Positions 25,221 to 35,141 of a stretch of 64,000 nt of DNA are shown here, piece by piece. Source of the stretch: Streptomyces amritsarensis (lineage in GTDB: Bacteria > Actinomycetota > Actinomycetes > Streptomycetales > Streptomycetaceae); assembly GCF_001953875.1 (NCBI RefSeq), contig NZ_MQUR01000003.1, positions 26,758 through 90,757 on the forward strand. The letters run 5' to 3'. The notes beneath the pieces were generated by a model. That model was not told the DNA's origin, did no database searches, and saw only the letters and a program-made list of their open reading frames with translations. Every line of letters starts with the position of its first letter. The first letter of the stretch is position 1. The position numbers were made by a program, and so were the translations under genes.

Positions 25221-26230
25221 CCCGCACCGGAGCCGCCCAGTGCCGCCACGGCCGCCAGCATCCGGTCCCAGAACAGGTCGGCCCGCAGCCCGACGGCGAC
25301 CCGCGCGTTCGCCGGCCGCCCCAGGGTGCCGTGCAGGTCCACCACGGTCGCCCCGCGCGTGTGCCGGCCGTGGAGTTCCACGGCCACGTGCGCGTCCACG
25401 CAGGTGACCAGCCCGGGGTCGATGACCCGGGCCACCGCGACCGGGTCGTGCACCGGGGGAGCGGGGAAGCCCCACAGCTGCCGGTAGGTGCCCGCGAAGA
25501 AGCCCAGGAGCTCGGCGCAGATCCGCCCGAGGCCGGTGTCCAGCGCCTCGAAGCGGGCGACGACCTCGGGCGTCGCGAGGGCCTGGTGGGTGACGTTGAG
25601 CCCGCACATGGTCACCGGTACGCCGCTGCGGAAGACGATGTCCGCGGCCTCCGGGTCGGTGTGGATGTTGAACTCCGCGGCCGGGGTCCGGTTCCCCCGG
25701 TCCGTGGAGCCGCCCATGAGCACGATCTCCCTGATCCGGCCCGCCAGTTCGGGGTACCGGGTCAGCAGCAGGGCGATGTTCGTCAGGGGCGCCGTCGGCA
25801 CCAGGGTGACCGGCTCCGGATGCCCGGCCAGGATCCGCCGCAGCAGATCCACCGCGTGCTCGGGCTCGGCGGCCAGGGACGGCTCGGGGAAGCGGGGGCC
25901 GTCCAGTCCCGACACCCCGTGCACGTCCTGCGCGACCCGCAGCGGCTCCACCAGCGGTGCCGCGCACCCGGCGGCGACCGGCACCCCCGTGATGCCGGCG
26001 ACGGTGCACACCCGCAGGGCGTTCAGGGTGGTCTTCTCCAGGGTCTGGTTGCCCGCCACCGTGGTCACGGCCAGCAGTTCGACCCCCGGGTCGCCCGCCG
26101 CGAGGAGGATCGCGAGGGCGTCGTCATGCCCCGGATCGCAGTCGATGACGACGGGAACGGGCCCAGGAACGGGCCCAGGGACGGACGCACCGGCAGCAAC
26201 AGGCACGGGAACGGGAACGGGAACGCTCAA
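25157..26230 (-). CDS. Inosine/uridine-preferring nucleoside hydrolase
   Basis: About 357 residues from a TTG at 26230, chosen for the GGAGAGG upstream; an in-frame GTG at 26309-26311 would add 27 residues. A short Pro-Val repeat precedes the catalytic strand VIDCDPGHDDALAILLA, whose Asp cluster binds Ca2+ in this family. Further landmarks are VTTVAGNQTLEKTTLNALRV, PLTNIALLL and REIVLMGGS, then EFNIHTDPEAA, and a late HDPVAVA with the active-site His-Asp. The enzyme cleaves the N-glycosidic bond of ribonucleosides for base salvage. No membrane or export signal is clear. Confidence 0.88.
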   Translation of the reverse strand: MSVPVPVPVPVAAGASVPGPVPGPVPVVIDCDPGHDDALAILLAAGDPGVELLAVTTVAGNQTLEKTTLNALRVCTVAGITGVPVAAGCAAPLVEPLRVAQDVHGVSGLDGPRFPEPSLAAEPEHAVDLLRRILAGHPEPVTLVPTAPLTNIALLLTRYPELAGRIREIVLMGGSTDRGNRTPAAEFNIHTDPEAADIVFRSGVPVTMCGLNVTHQALATPEVVARFEALDTGLGRICAELLGFFAGTYRQLWGFPAPPVHDPVAVARVIDPGLVTCVDAHVAVELHGRHTRGATVVDLHGTLGRPANARVAVGLRADLFWDRMLAAVAALGGSGAGQSARPAEGRTGSGPSDGGSR

Positions 26231-26436
26231 GGCCGGACACCTCTCCTCGGTCCGCCGCCGCGGCGGCACGGTCCACCGGTCCAGTGTGCGCACCGGAGGC
26301 CCGGCGCACACCGTGTCCGCCGCCGATGCCGTACGGATGGTCCGTTTCGCCCGTTTGTGTTAGGAGTGGGGCGGGCGGGGCGGCCACAGCCGCCTGCGGC
26401 GGGACCGGATGCCGGACGGCGATCGGAGGCGGTGCC

Positions 26437-27216
26437 ATGACCACGAACAGCCGTGACGTGTTCGGCGTGCCCTGCTGGGTCAACCTCACGGTGCCCGGCC
26501 TCGCCGAGGCGGAGGAGTTCTACGCCGGCGTGCTGGGCTGGACGTTCCGGGCCACCCGGCTGGGTGAGAACTTCCGCGTCGCCCTGCTGGACGGCCGACC
26601 CGTCGCCTCCGTGGGCGCCCTCGCCCCGCGGCTCTCCGTGCCGACCGCGTGGACGCCGTACTTCGCCGTCGAGGACGCGCAGGCGACCGCCGCCCGGGTC
26701 CGCGAGCGGGGCGCGACGATGGCCGTCGGGCCGCTCGCCTTCGCCACCGGGAGGGCTGCGCTGGCCGCCGACCCGTCCGGGGCGGTCTTCGGCTTCTGGG
26801 AGGGCGAGGTCGTCCCGGAGTGGCACGCCGGGCAGGAGGACGCCGCGGCCTGGGTGGAGCTGCGGACCCGCGACGCGTTCGCCGCAGCGGTGTTCTACGG
26901 AGAGGTCCTCGACTGGGCGTGCGAGCGGCCCGGATGCTGCGACGTGGCCTACGAGCACGACCACGTGGTGGTGCGCAGGGGCAGCCAGACCGTCGCGCGG
27001 ATCGACGCCGGAGCCGTGGAGGACGCCCCCGACCCGCAGGTCCGGCCCCGCTGGCACGTCCATTTCGCCGTGGCGGACCTGGACGCGGCGGTCGACCGGG
27101 CGGTCGAGCACGGGGGCGCCGCCGTGACACCCGTACGGTCCTCCCCGACGGACCGCCGGGTCACCCTGCGCGACCGGACCGGGGCCCTCTTCACCCTCAG
27201 CGAGGACATCGCCTGA
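26437..27216 (+). CDS. Two-domain VOC (glyoxalase-like) protein
   Basis: 259 residues, ATG preceded by GGAGGCGG. Two VOC modules: FGVPCWVNLTVPGLAEAEEF and YAGVLGWTF in the first (about 8-125), AAAWVELRTRDAFAAAVFYG in the second (about 135-255). The layout matches the streptomycete hydroxylase-like glyoxalase/bleomycin-resistance proteins of the CFP-30 type. A paralogue lies at 29175-29972. Activity unknown. It is followed by a DrrAB-type exporter on the same strand, with a 115-bp gap. Confidence 0.85.
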   Translation: MTTNSRDVFGVPCWVNLTVPGLAEAEEFYAGVLGWTFRATRLGENFRVALLDGRPVASVGALAPRLSVPTAWTPYFAVEDAQATAARVRERGATMAVGPLAFATGRAALAADPSGAVFGFWEGEVVPEWHAGQEDAAAWVELRTRDAFAAAVFYGEVLDWACERPGCCDVAYEHDHVVVRRGSQTVARIDAGAVEDAPDPQVRPRWHVHFAVADLDAAVDRAVEHGGAAVTPVRSSPTDRRVTLRDRTGALFTLSEDIA

Positions 27217-27331
27217 GCGGACGTGGTGCGGGGGTGTCGGCCCCCCTCGTCCCGCCCGGACAATGTCAGTGGCGTGCGTCACAGTTGAGGGAAGTGGCAG
27301 CAGCACGTACCTCCCGTCCGGGGTGATCTCC

Positions 27332-28332
<1,001 letters not shown>

Positions 28333-28336
<4 letters not shown>

Positions 28337-29148
28337 CCACCGCGTCCGCGCCCGTGACCGGCACCCTGGGCGGCAGCGGCCGGGTGCGCCCCCTGGCGGC
28401 CCTGCGCCAGACGGCGACGCTCGCCTGGCGCAGCCTGGTCTCCGTCAAGCACAACCCGCTGGAGCTCGTCGACTACAGCATCTCGCCGATCATGTTCGTC
28501 TTCCTGTTCACCTTCGTCTTCGGCGGACAGATGGCGGGATCCCCCCAGGCGTACCTCCAGTACGCCCTCGCCGGGATCATCGTCCAGAACACGCTCTTCA
28601 TGAGCATGTACACGGCCATGGCGCTGAACACCGACCTCACCAAGGGCGTCTTCGACCGCCTCCGCAGCCTGCCCATCGCCCGCTCGGCGCCGCTCCTCGG
28701 GCGCATCGCGGCCGACCTGGCCAAACAGCTCTGGGCGATGCTCCTGATGATCGGCCTGGGCACCCTGCTGGGCTTCGAGATCACCGGGGGCGCCGCCGGC
28801 TTCGTCGGCGGGCTGCTGCTGCTCCTGGTGTTCGCCGCGGCCATGTCGTGGACGGCCGTGCTGATCGGCATGCTGGCCGGCGACGCGGAGAAGGTGCAGG
28901 TCTTCGCCTTCACGCTGATCTTCCCGATCACCTTCACGAGCAGTGCGTTCGTGATGGTCGACACGATGCCCGGCTGGCTCCAGGCCTGGGTGGACGTCAA
29001 TCCCGTCACCCAGCTGTCGGACGCCTTCCGCGGTCTGCTGCTCGGCACCCCCGCCGGCGAGCCGATCATGTGGTCCCTGGTCTGGGCGGCGGGCATCGCG
29101 ATCGTCTTCGTCCCGCTGGCCATGCGGGCGTACCGCTCCCGGGTCTGA
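28333..29148 (+). CDS. ABC-2 type exporter permease (DrrB-like)
   Basis: 271 residues starting in the stop codon of the ATPase gene. Six membrane helices are visible. Family features include SLVSVKHNPLELVDYSISPI, ALAGIIVQNTLFMSMYTAMA, LTKGVFDRLRSLPIARSAPL and a final NPVTQLSDAFRGLLLG. It forms the transmembrane pore for the DrrA-like ATPase, with which it makes a complete two-gene exporter. The reading ends shortly before a convergent VOC gene. Confidence 0.93.
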
Positions 29149-29174
29149 GCTCCGCGGGGCCGCCGGGATGCGGG

Positions 29175-29972
29175 TCAGCCCGGCGACGGGGCCAGCACCA
29201 CGAAGTCGGCGCCCGCCGGGTCGAGGCAGACGGCCAGCCGTCCGACGCCCTCGGCGTCCTCCGGCCCCATCTGCACACTGCCGCCGTTGCCGGTGACCGC
29301 AGAGACCGCCGCGTCGCAGTCGGTGACGGCGAAGACGGGATGCCAGTAGGGCCGCCCGTCCGCCAGGTCGAGGTCCTCGGCGGGCAGCTCCAGCACGCCG
29401 CCGTGCATGCGCTCCGCAGCCTGCCCGGCAGGCGTGACCAGGGCATACGCACCTTTGCCGCCCGGCAGCTCCATGTCGCTGAACCACCAGCCGAAGACCT
29501 TGCCGTAGAAGTCCTTGGCCGCCGCCGCGTCGCTCGTGTAGAGCTCCGTCCACGACAGCGAGCCCGGCTCGTCGACCAGCTCGACGCCCTTGCTGGTTCC
29601 CGGCTGCCAGACGGCGAACTGGCCCCCCAGCGGGTCGCTGTACTGGGCCATCCGCCCCCACTCGTCGAGGTCTCTCGCGGGGACCCGCACCGTGCCGCCG
29701 GCGCGCTCGACGGCCGCGGTGGCGGCGTCCGCGTCGGGCACGCTGTAGTAGATCATCCAGGCCGGGCGGGCGCCCTCCTCGGTGAGCTTGCCGAGCCCGG
29801 CGACGATCTTCCCGTCCTTCCGGAACATCCCGCCCTCCATGTCCTCCCCCTCGCCCATGGACTCGTACTCCCAGCCCAGTACGGCGCTGTAGAAAGCGGC
29901 CGCGGCGGGCACGTCGGGAGCGCCGAGGTCGATCCAGCAGGGGGCGCCCGCGGCGAAGTCAGTGGTGATCAT
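29175..29972 (-). CDS. Two-domain VOC (glyoxalase-like) protein
   Basis: 265 residues. Module 1 begins FAAGAPCWIDLGAPDVPAAA and has AFYSAVLGWEYESMGEGEDM; module 2 has LSWTELYTSDAAAAKDFYGK and VFGWWFSDME. A second copy of this architecture is at 26437-27216, flanking the DrrAB exporter on its other side. It follows the secreted LppX-like gene by 22 bases, suggesting one transcript. Possible roles include small-molecule binding or detoxification; none is proven for this subgroup. Confidence 0.87.
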   Translation of the reverse strand: MITTDFAAGAPCWIDLGAPDVPAAAAFYSAVLGWEYESMGEGEDMEGGMFRKDGKIVAGLGKLTEEGARPAWMIYYSVPDADAATAAVERAGGTVRVPARDLDEWGRMAQYSDPLGGQFAVWQPGTSKGVELVDEPGSLSWTELYTSDAAAAKDFYGKVFGWWFSDMELPGGKGAYALVTPAGQAAERMHGGVLELPAEDLDLADGRPYWHPVFAVTDCDAAVSAVTGNGGSVQMGPEDAEGVGRLAVCLDPAGADFVVLAPSPG

Positions 29973-29994
29973 GGTGGTCCTTTCGCGCGGTCCG

Positions 29995-30744
29995 CTACCG
30001 GAGCTCGGACAGGTCGACCGAGTCGGCGGGCGCGGGAGGCTTGGGCCGGACGGGCTCGTCGAAGGCGGAGAAGGTGGCCTCCACGCGCTCGCCGGAGGCC
30101 TTGGCGCCCTGGATGCGCAGCAGGTACGGCTCGTCCTGCGTGGACACCTGGTAGGTGCCGGTGTCGCCGCCGCGCTTGCCGGTGACCGTGATGGCCGGAC
30201 GGCCGTCGACGGTGCTGCGCGCGCCCTTCGTCAGCTGCTCGTTCGCCGGTTTCGTGGAGAACTCCGACTTGAAGTAGTCGAGATCGCAGAACTGGGCGAA
30301 ATCGCGCAGCATGATGTTGTCCGTGGTGCCGTGCAGATAGCGGCCGTCGATCAGCGCGATGGCGTCCTCGGCAGCGGCACCCGGCACCTGGGCCCGCAGC
30401 AGCTCGTCGTCGAGCTTCATCCACACGTCGTTACCGCGTTTGATCACGTCGGCCCTGCCGGAGCCGCCGGGCGGCCTGACGGTGCCGACGCAGTTGCCCG
30501 CCTCGTCGAAGCGGATGTCCAGCGCGGTGGTGCCCGACCCCTCGGTCACCTTGGCCACCATGCGCATGGAGGTGACCTGTGACATCGCCTTGCGGGAGGC
30601 GTCGGCGATGGCCTGCGCACTCTTGTCGGCCATGCCGTTGTCGTCGGCCAGGGCGGTGCCCGTGCCGGCGCCCGCGAACACGATCAGACAGACGGTTCCC
30701 GCGGCCGCGCGGCGGATCGCGGCTGCTGCCCGGGGTGCGGACAT
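29995..30744 (-). CDS. Secreted LppX/LolA-fold-like protein
   Basis: 249 residues with a signal peptide (about 1-34, ending GTALADD). The mature part begins with a helix KSAQAIADASRKAMSQVTSM and continues as beta-strands such as VTEGSGTTALDIRFDEAGNC, the pattern of LprG/LppX and LolA-like lipid-carrier folds. There is no lipobox Cys. Such proteins bind hydrophobic ligands outside the membrane; its ligand is unknown. Probably cotranscribed with the VOC gene downstream. Confidence 0.72.
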   Translation of the reverse strand: MSAPRAAAAIRRAAAGTVCLIVFAGAGTGTALADDNGMADKSAQAIADASRKAMSQVTSMRMVAKVTEGSGTTALDIRFDEAGNCVGTVRPPGGSGRADVIKRGNDVWMKLDDELLRAQVPGAAAEDAIALIDGRYLHGTTDNIMLRDFAQFCDLDYFKSEFSTKPANEQLTKGARSTVDGRPAITVTGKRGGDTGTYQVSTQDEPYLLRIQGAKASGERVEATFSAFDEPVRPKPPAPADSVDLSELR

Positions 30745-31017
30745 AGGGCGTCACCTCCCTGGGACCACCGCCGGACGGCGCCGGGTGAACACCATGCCTC
30801 CCGTGCGGCCGGTCACCGGATCAGCGTAGGTCCGCGCCGCGGACGCCGCAGCCCGGGCGCCCGCCGGCCGGTCCCGCCCGAGCGGCACCACGGGCGGGGA
30901 CGGGATCGGCAGGCCGGCCCACCGTCCCGACGCCGGGCGGCAGTTCGTGCGGCCGTGGCCGATCGCCGCCTCGCAGAGGGCCGCCCGCGCCAGGCCGGCG
31001 CCGCGCGGGCCCCGCAC

Positions 31018-32163
31018 TCAGCCCGAGACGGCCTCGGCCCAGTTCCGGTCGACCGTGCGGCCCGCCTTCGCCTGCTGCTGCTCCGTCGGGAACGCCGGTG
31101 TGCCCTCGACCGTGGGCAGCTTCTCCGCCAGGGTCCTGTCGAGGGTGCCGTTCCTCGCCATCGACTCCATGAGGACGGGTCGCGCGTACGCCCCGAGTCG
31201 GAGGTTCTGGCCTTCCGGGCTGAACAGGTACTCCTGCCACAGCCGCGCCGCCGCCGGGTGCGGGGCGTCCCGGTTGATCCCCTGCGCGTAGTACTGGGCG
31301 AAGCTGCCGTCGAAGGGGATGGAGGTCCGCCAGTCCACGTCCGCGCCCTTGCGGCGGAACTCGTCGGCGTAGGCGAGGTTGAGGAAGTCCCAGTCGATGC
31401 TGATCGGCGTCTGCCCGGACTCGATCGTGGCCGGGGTGGACTCGACCGGGATGAAGTTGCCGCTCCTGCTGAGCTCGGCGAAGAAGTCGATGCCGGGCTG
31501 GATGTCGTCGAAGGAGCCTCCGTTCGCCAGGGCCGCCGCATACACCCCGGCGAAGGCGGAGCCCGACATGGTGGGGTTGCCGTTGAGCGCGACCTGCCCC
31601 TCGTACTCGGGCCTGCGCAGGTCGGCGAAGGTCGCCGGGCAGGTCTTGACGCGCTTGGCGTCGCAGCCGATCGAGACGTAGCCGCCGTAGTTGTTGTACC
31701 AGCGGGCCCGCGGGTCCTTCTGCTCGTCGGGGATGTCGTCCCACGGGGCGACCTCGTACGGGGCCAGCAGACCCTGCCGGGCCGCGCCCGGCGCGAAGGT
31801 GCCGCCCACGTCGACCACGTCGGGGGCCGTCCCGTCGCGCCTGTGCGCCTTGAGGGCGTCGATCTCGTCCTTGCTGGAACCCTCCGGGTCCTCCACGGAG
31901 ACCTCGATCCCGTACTTCTTCTCGAAGCCGTCGATCAGGGCGCCGTAGTTGGCCCAGTCCCTCGGGAGCGCGATGGTGTTGAGCGCCCCCTCCTTCCTGG
32001 CCGCCGCGGTCAGCGCCGCCATGCCGCCCGCGTCCGCGGCGGAGGTGGCCACCGCCGGCGCGCTGGGTGTTTCGGGGGGCCTGTCCCCGCATGCGCCGAG
32101 GGGCCCCGCGGCGAGGGCGAGGCAGGCGGCGACGGCGGCTGTCCGGAGACGAGGTGCGGGCAC
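31018..32163 (-). CDS. Orphan extracellular solute-binding lipoprotein (family 1)
   Basis: 381 residues with a lipobox LGAC (Cys about 25). The mature protein has a periplasmic-binding fold of the iron/polyamine/thiamine type: EGALNTIALPRDWANYGALI, APDVVDVGGTFAPGAARQGL, NNYGGYVSIGCDAKRVKTC, and INRDAPHPAAARLWQEYLFS near the C-terminus. No permease or ATPase gene lies on either side; the 273 bp downstream hold none. It may serve a transporter encoded elsewhere. The repeated Trp/Tyr residues suit a polar organic ligand, but this is a guess. Confidence 0.82.
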   Translation of the reverse strand: MPAPRLRTAAVAACLALAAGPLGACGDRPPETPSAPAVATSAADAGGMAALTAAARKEGALNTIALPRDWANYGALIDGFEKKYGIEVSVEDPEGSSKDEIDALKAHRRDGTAPDVVDVGGTFAPGAARQGLLAPYEVAPWDDIPDEQKDPRARWYNNYGGYVSIGCDAKRVKTCPATFADLRRPEYEGQVALNGNPTMSGSAFAGVYAAALANGGSFDDIQPGIDFFAELSRSGNFIPVESTPATIESGQTPISIDWDFLNLAYADEFRRKGADVDWRTSIPFDGSFAQYYAQGINRDAPHPAAARLWQEYLFSPEGQNLRLGAYARPVLMESMARNGTLDRTLAEKLPTVEGTPAFPTEQQQAKAGRTVDRNWAEAVSG

Positions 32164-32294
32164 AAAGGCTCCATAACGGGCGGCACGTACTGATCCAGGC
32201 CAGCGTACGTGCGTCTGTCGGACCGGCGCAGTCCCGGCGGGTCGCGCCGCCGCCCGTCCTCCGGCCGACGTACCGCAGCGCCCCCCGAGCAGCC

Positions 32295-35141
32295 TCAGAA
32301 GGCCTCGTCGTCCCAGGCCGCGAGCAGCGCCGCCCCCAGGTCCTCCCCGTCCGCGGCGGACTCCGCGTGGAGGGCCTGCTCACTCCAGATGATCTTGCCG
32401 CGGGCGGTGTAGCGGGTGCCCCAGCGCTCGGCGAACTGGGCGACCAGGAACAGGCCGCGCCCGCCCTCGTCGGTGGCCTCGGCCCGGCGCAGGTGGGGGG
32501 AGGTGCTGGACCCGTCGGACACCTCGCAGACCAGGCTGCGGTCGTACAGCAGCCTCACCCGGATGGGCTGCGATCCGTAGCGGACGGCATTGGTGATCAG
32601 CTCGCTGAGGATGAGCTCCGTCGTGAAGGCGATGTCCTCCAGGCCCCACTCCGCCAGCCGCCGGGCGCAGGCAGTGCGCACCGGGGACACCGCCGCCGGA
32701 TCGGACCGCACCTCCCACTCGGCGATCCGTGCCGGATCCAGCCGGCGCGTGCGGGCCACCAGCAGGGCGATGTCGTCGCTCTGCCCGCTGGGCAGCATCG
32801 CGCCGATCACCGCGGCGCAGGTCTCCTCCGGCGTCCTGGCCGGCCCGGACAGGGCCGCGCCCAGCACCGCCAGGGCGGCGTCGACGTCCCGGTCGCGGTT
32901 CTCCAGCAGCCCGTCGGTGAAGAGCACCAGCTGGGCCCCCTCGGGCAGGGTCAGCGTCGCGGTCTCCATGGGCAGGCCGGCGCCCAGGCCCAGCGGCGGC
33001 GACACCGGGATCTCGGGGAAGGACACCGTGCCGTCGGGGTGGACGACGGCGGGGCCCGGGTGGCCGGCGGTCGCGGCGGTCACCTGACCGGAGACGGAGT
33101 CGTAGACGGCGCACAGGCAGGTGGCGCCGGTCAGGCCCTGCCACTCCTGCTCCCCGGAGCCCTCGTCGGTGTCGATGTGGGCGACCAGCTCGTCCAGGTG
33201 GCTCAGCAGCTCCTCCGCGGGCAGGTCGAGCGTCGAGAAGTTGTGCATGGCGGTCCGCAGCCGGCCCATGGTGGCGGCGGCGTGCAGGCCGTGCCCGACG
33301 ACGTCGCCGACCACCAGGGCCACCCGGGCGCCGGGCAGCGGGATGACGTCGAACCAGTCCCCGCCCACGCCCGCCTGGGCGGGCAGGTAGCGGTGGGCGA
33401 CCTCGACCGCGGACTGGTCCGGGACGCCCCGGGGCAGCAGGCTGCGCTGCAAGGTGACGGCCATGGTGTGCTCGCGCGTGAAGCGGCGGGCGTTGTCGAT
33501 GGACAGCGCCGCCCGGGCGGTCAGCTCCTCGGCGAAGGACACGTCCTCCTCCTCGAACGCCGGCGAGGGCTCCACCCGCCAGAATCCCGCCATCCCCAGC
33601 AGCACGCCGCGGGCCCGCAGCGGGACGGCGATCACCGAGTGGACGCCCTGATCCAGCATCCGCTGCGAACGGGCGGGGTTCTGGGCCATCCAGTCGCGGG
33701 TGCTCCGCAGGTCCGCCACCCGCACGGCGCGTTCGCCGACGACCCCGAGCGCCATGGGGCTGGTCGGGACGAACCGGATCAGCTCGCCGACGGGATACAG
33801 CGGATGCGGGTTCTTCGCGGCGACCACGGCGGTGCGGCGCATCTCGGTGCCCGGCTCCGGCGGCTCGTCGCCGTGCAGCACCGGGTCCAGCAGGTCGACC
33901 GAGGCGATGTCGGCGAACCTCGGGACCGCCACCTCCGCCAGTTCCCGGGCGGTGCGCTCCACGTCCAGGGTCGTGCCGATGCGCACCCCCGCGTCGTAGA
34001 GCAGCTTCAGCCGCTCGTGGGCCACCTCGGCCCGGCCGGAGAGCGCCCGCAGCTCGGTGGTGTCCCGCAGGGTGACCACCGTGCCGGCCTGCCCGAAGGG
34101 CGCGGTGGGCCGGATGTTGACCGCCAGCAGCCGATCGGCGGCCGTGTGCAGCTCGTCGGTCGCGGAGCGGCCCGAAGCGATCGACGTGGCGATCCCCTCC
34201 TCCAGGCCCAGCTCCGTGACGGGGCGCCCCTCCGCGTCCGCCGGCAGCTCCAGCAGCCGCCGCGCCTCGTCGTTGGCGAGCAGCAGGCGCCCGCCGCCGC
34301 CGATGATCAGCACGCCCTCCCGCACCGCGTGCAGCACCGCGTCGTGGTGCTCGTACATCCTTGTCATCTCCACCGGCCCCAGACCGTGGGTCCGGCGCAG
34401 CAGCCGCCGGCTCACCAGGGCCGTCCCGCCCGCGGACAGGGCGAGTACGAGGGCGGCGGTGCCGATGACCACGGGCAGCTGCCGGTTCACCATGCTCTGC
34501 ACGTTCGACACGGTGACCGGTGAGGCCACCACGGCGAGGACCCGGTCCTGGGCGTCCTTGACGGGAACCACCGAGACCACGGACTGGCCCAGAGAGCTCT
34601 TGAACGTCTCGGTGAAGGACTTCCCGGCCGCCGCCCTGGAGAACGGGCCGACCACGCGCTTGCCGATCTGCCGCGGGTCGCTGTGGGTGAGGGTGACCCC
34701 GTCGAGCGTGTACACGTTGATGCCGTCCACCCCGGCGATCTTCCGGGCCGCCTGCGCGCTGGGCTGCAGCACGGCGCTCGGGTTGGGACTGCGCAGGGCG
34801 GCGACGATGCCGGGGGACTCCGCGAACGTGCCGGCGGCGGCGAGCGTACGGTGCCGGGCGTCCAGCATGGCGTCGCTGCGGGCCTGGACCACGAGCGCCA
34901 CCACCGCCGCGGCGACCAGGAGCACCACGACGACGAGCTGGAGGAGGAACACCTCGCCGGCCACGCTGCGCGCGCTCAGGAGGGAGGAGAGCCGCTGCGG
35001 CTTGCGGACCCTGCTCGCCCAGGGCTGGGCGGGTTCCGGGTGCTCCTGGCGGTGTCCTGGGCGGGGACCTCGGGAGTCGGAGGAGGCGCGCTTGGCCGAG
35101 CCGGGCAGCACACGCCGCAGATGTCCCAGGAAGACGCTCAT
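32295..35141 (-). CDS. Membrane sensor with PAS, GAF, SpoIIE phosphatase and HATPase domains
   Basis: 948 residues, ATG at 35141 overlapping the stop of the WYL regulator (ATGA). In order: helix 1 (about 60-85, LQLVVVVLLVAAAVVALVV), an extracytoplasmic sensor (about 86-205), helix 2 (about 208-230), PAS (about 250-350, VREGVLIIGGGGRLLLANDE), GAF (about 375-540), SpoIIE/PP2C phosphatase (about 560-790, with GGDWFDVIPLPGARVALVVG DVVGHG and SGQSDDIALLVAR), and a C-terminal anti-sigma-type ATPase (about 815-925, ELILSELITNAVRYGS and EGGRGLFLVAQFAERWG). Streptomycetes use such proteins in partner-switching control of sigma factors. No anti-sigma antagonist is adjacent. Membrane-bound. Confidence 0.92.
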   Translation of the reverse strand: MSVFLGHLRRVLPGSAKRASSDSRGPRPGHRQEHPEPAQPWASRVRKPQRLSSLLSARSVAGEVFLLQLVVVVLLVAAAVVALVVQARSDAMLDARHRTLAAAGTFAESPGIVAALRSPNPSAVLQPSAQAARKIAGVDGINVYTLDGVTLTHSDPRQIGKRVVGPFSRAAAGKSFTETFKSSLGQSVVSVVPVKDAQDRVLAVVASPVTVSNVQSMVNRQLPVVIGTAALVLALSAGGTALVSRRLLRRTHGLGPVEMTRMYEHHDAVLHAVREGVLIIGGGGRLLLANDEARRLLELPADAEGRPVTELGLEEGIATSIASGRSATDELHTAADRLLAVNIRPTAPFGQAGTVVTLRDTTELRALSGRAEVAHERLKLLYDAGVRIGTTLDVERTARELAEVAVPRFADIASVDLLDPVLHGDEPPEPGTEMRRTAVVAAKNPHPLYPVGELIRFVPTSPMALGVVGERAVRVADLRSTRDWMAQNPARSQRMLDQGVHSVIAVPLRARGVLLGMAGFWRVEPSPAFEEEDVSFAEELTARAALSIDNARRFTREHTMAVTLQRSLLPRGVPDQSAVEVAHRYLPAQAGVGGDWFDVIPLPGARVALVVGDVVGHGLHAAATMGRLRTAMHNFSTLDLPAEELLSHLDELVAHIDTDEGSGEQEWQGLTGATCLCAVYDSVSGQVTAATAGHPGPAVVHPDGTVSFPEIPVSPPLGLGAGLPMETATLTLPEGAQLVLFTDGLLENRDRDVDAALAVLGAALSGPARTPEETCAAVIGAMLPSGQSDDIALLVARTRRLDPARIAEWEVRSDPAAVSPVRTACARRLAEWGLEDIAFTTELILSELITNAVRYGSQPIRVRLLYDRSLVCEVSDGSSTSPHLRRAEATDEGGRGLFLVAQFAERWGTRYTARGKIIWSEQALHAESAADGEDLGAALLAAWDDEAF

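Noticed and set aside
26153..26226. Repeat tract as a regulatory element of the nucleoside hydrolase
   Set aside because: It reads in frame as Pro-Val codons directly joined to the catalytic strand, so a coding explanation is sufficient.
30745..31017. Short minus-strand frame after the binding-protein gene
   Set aside because: Arg/Gly/Ala-rich with no hydrophobic segments, so not the missing permease; no ribosome binding site.
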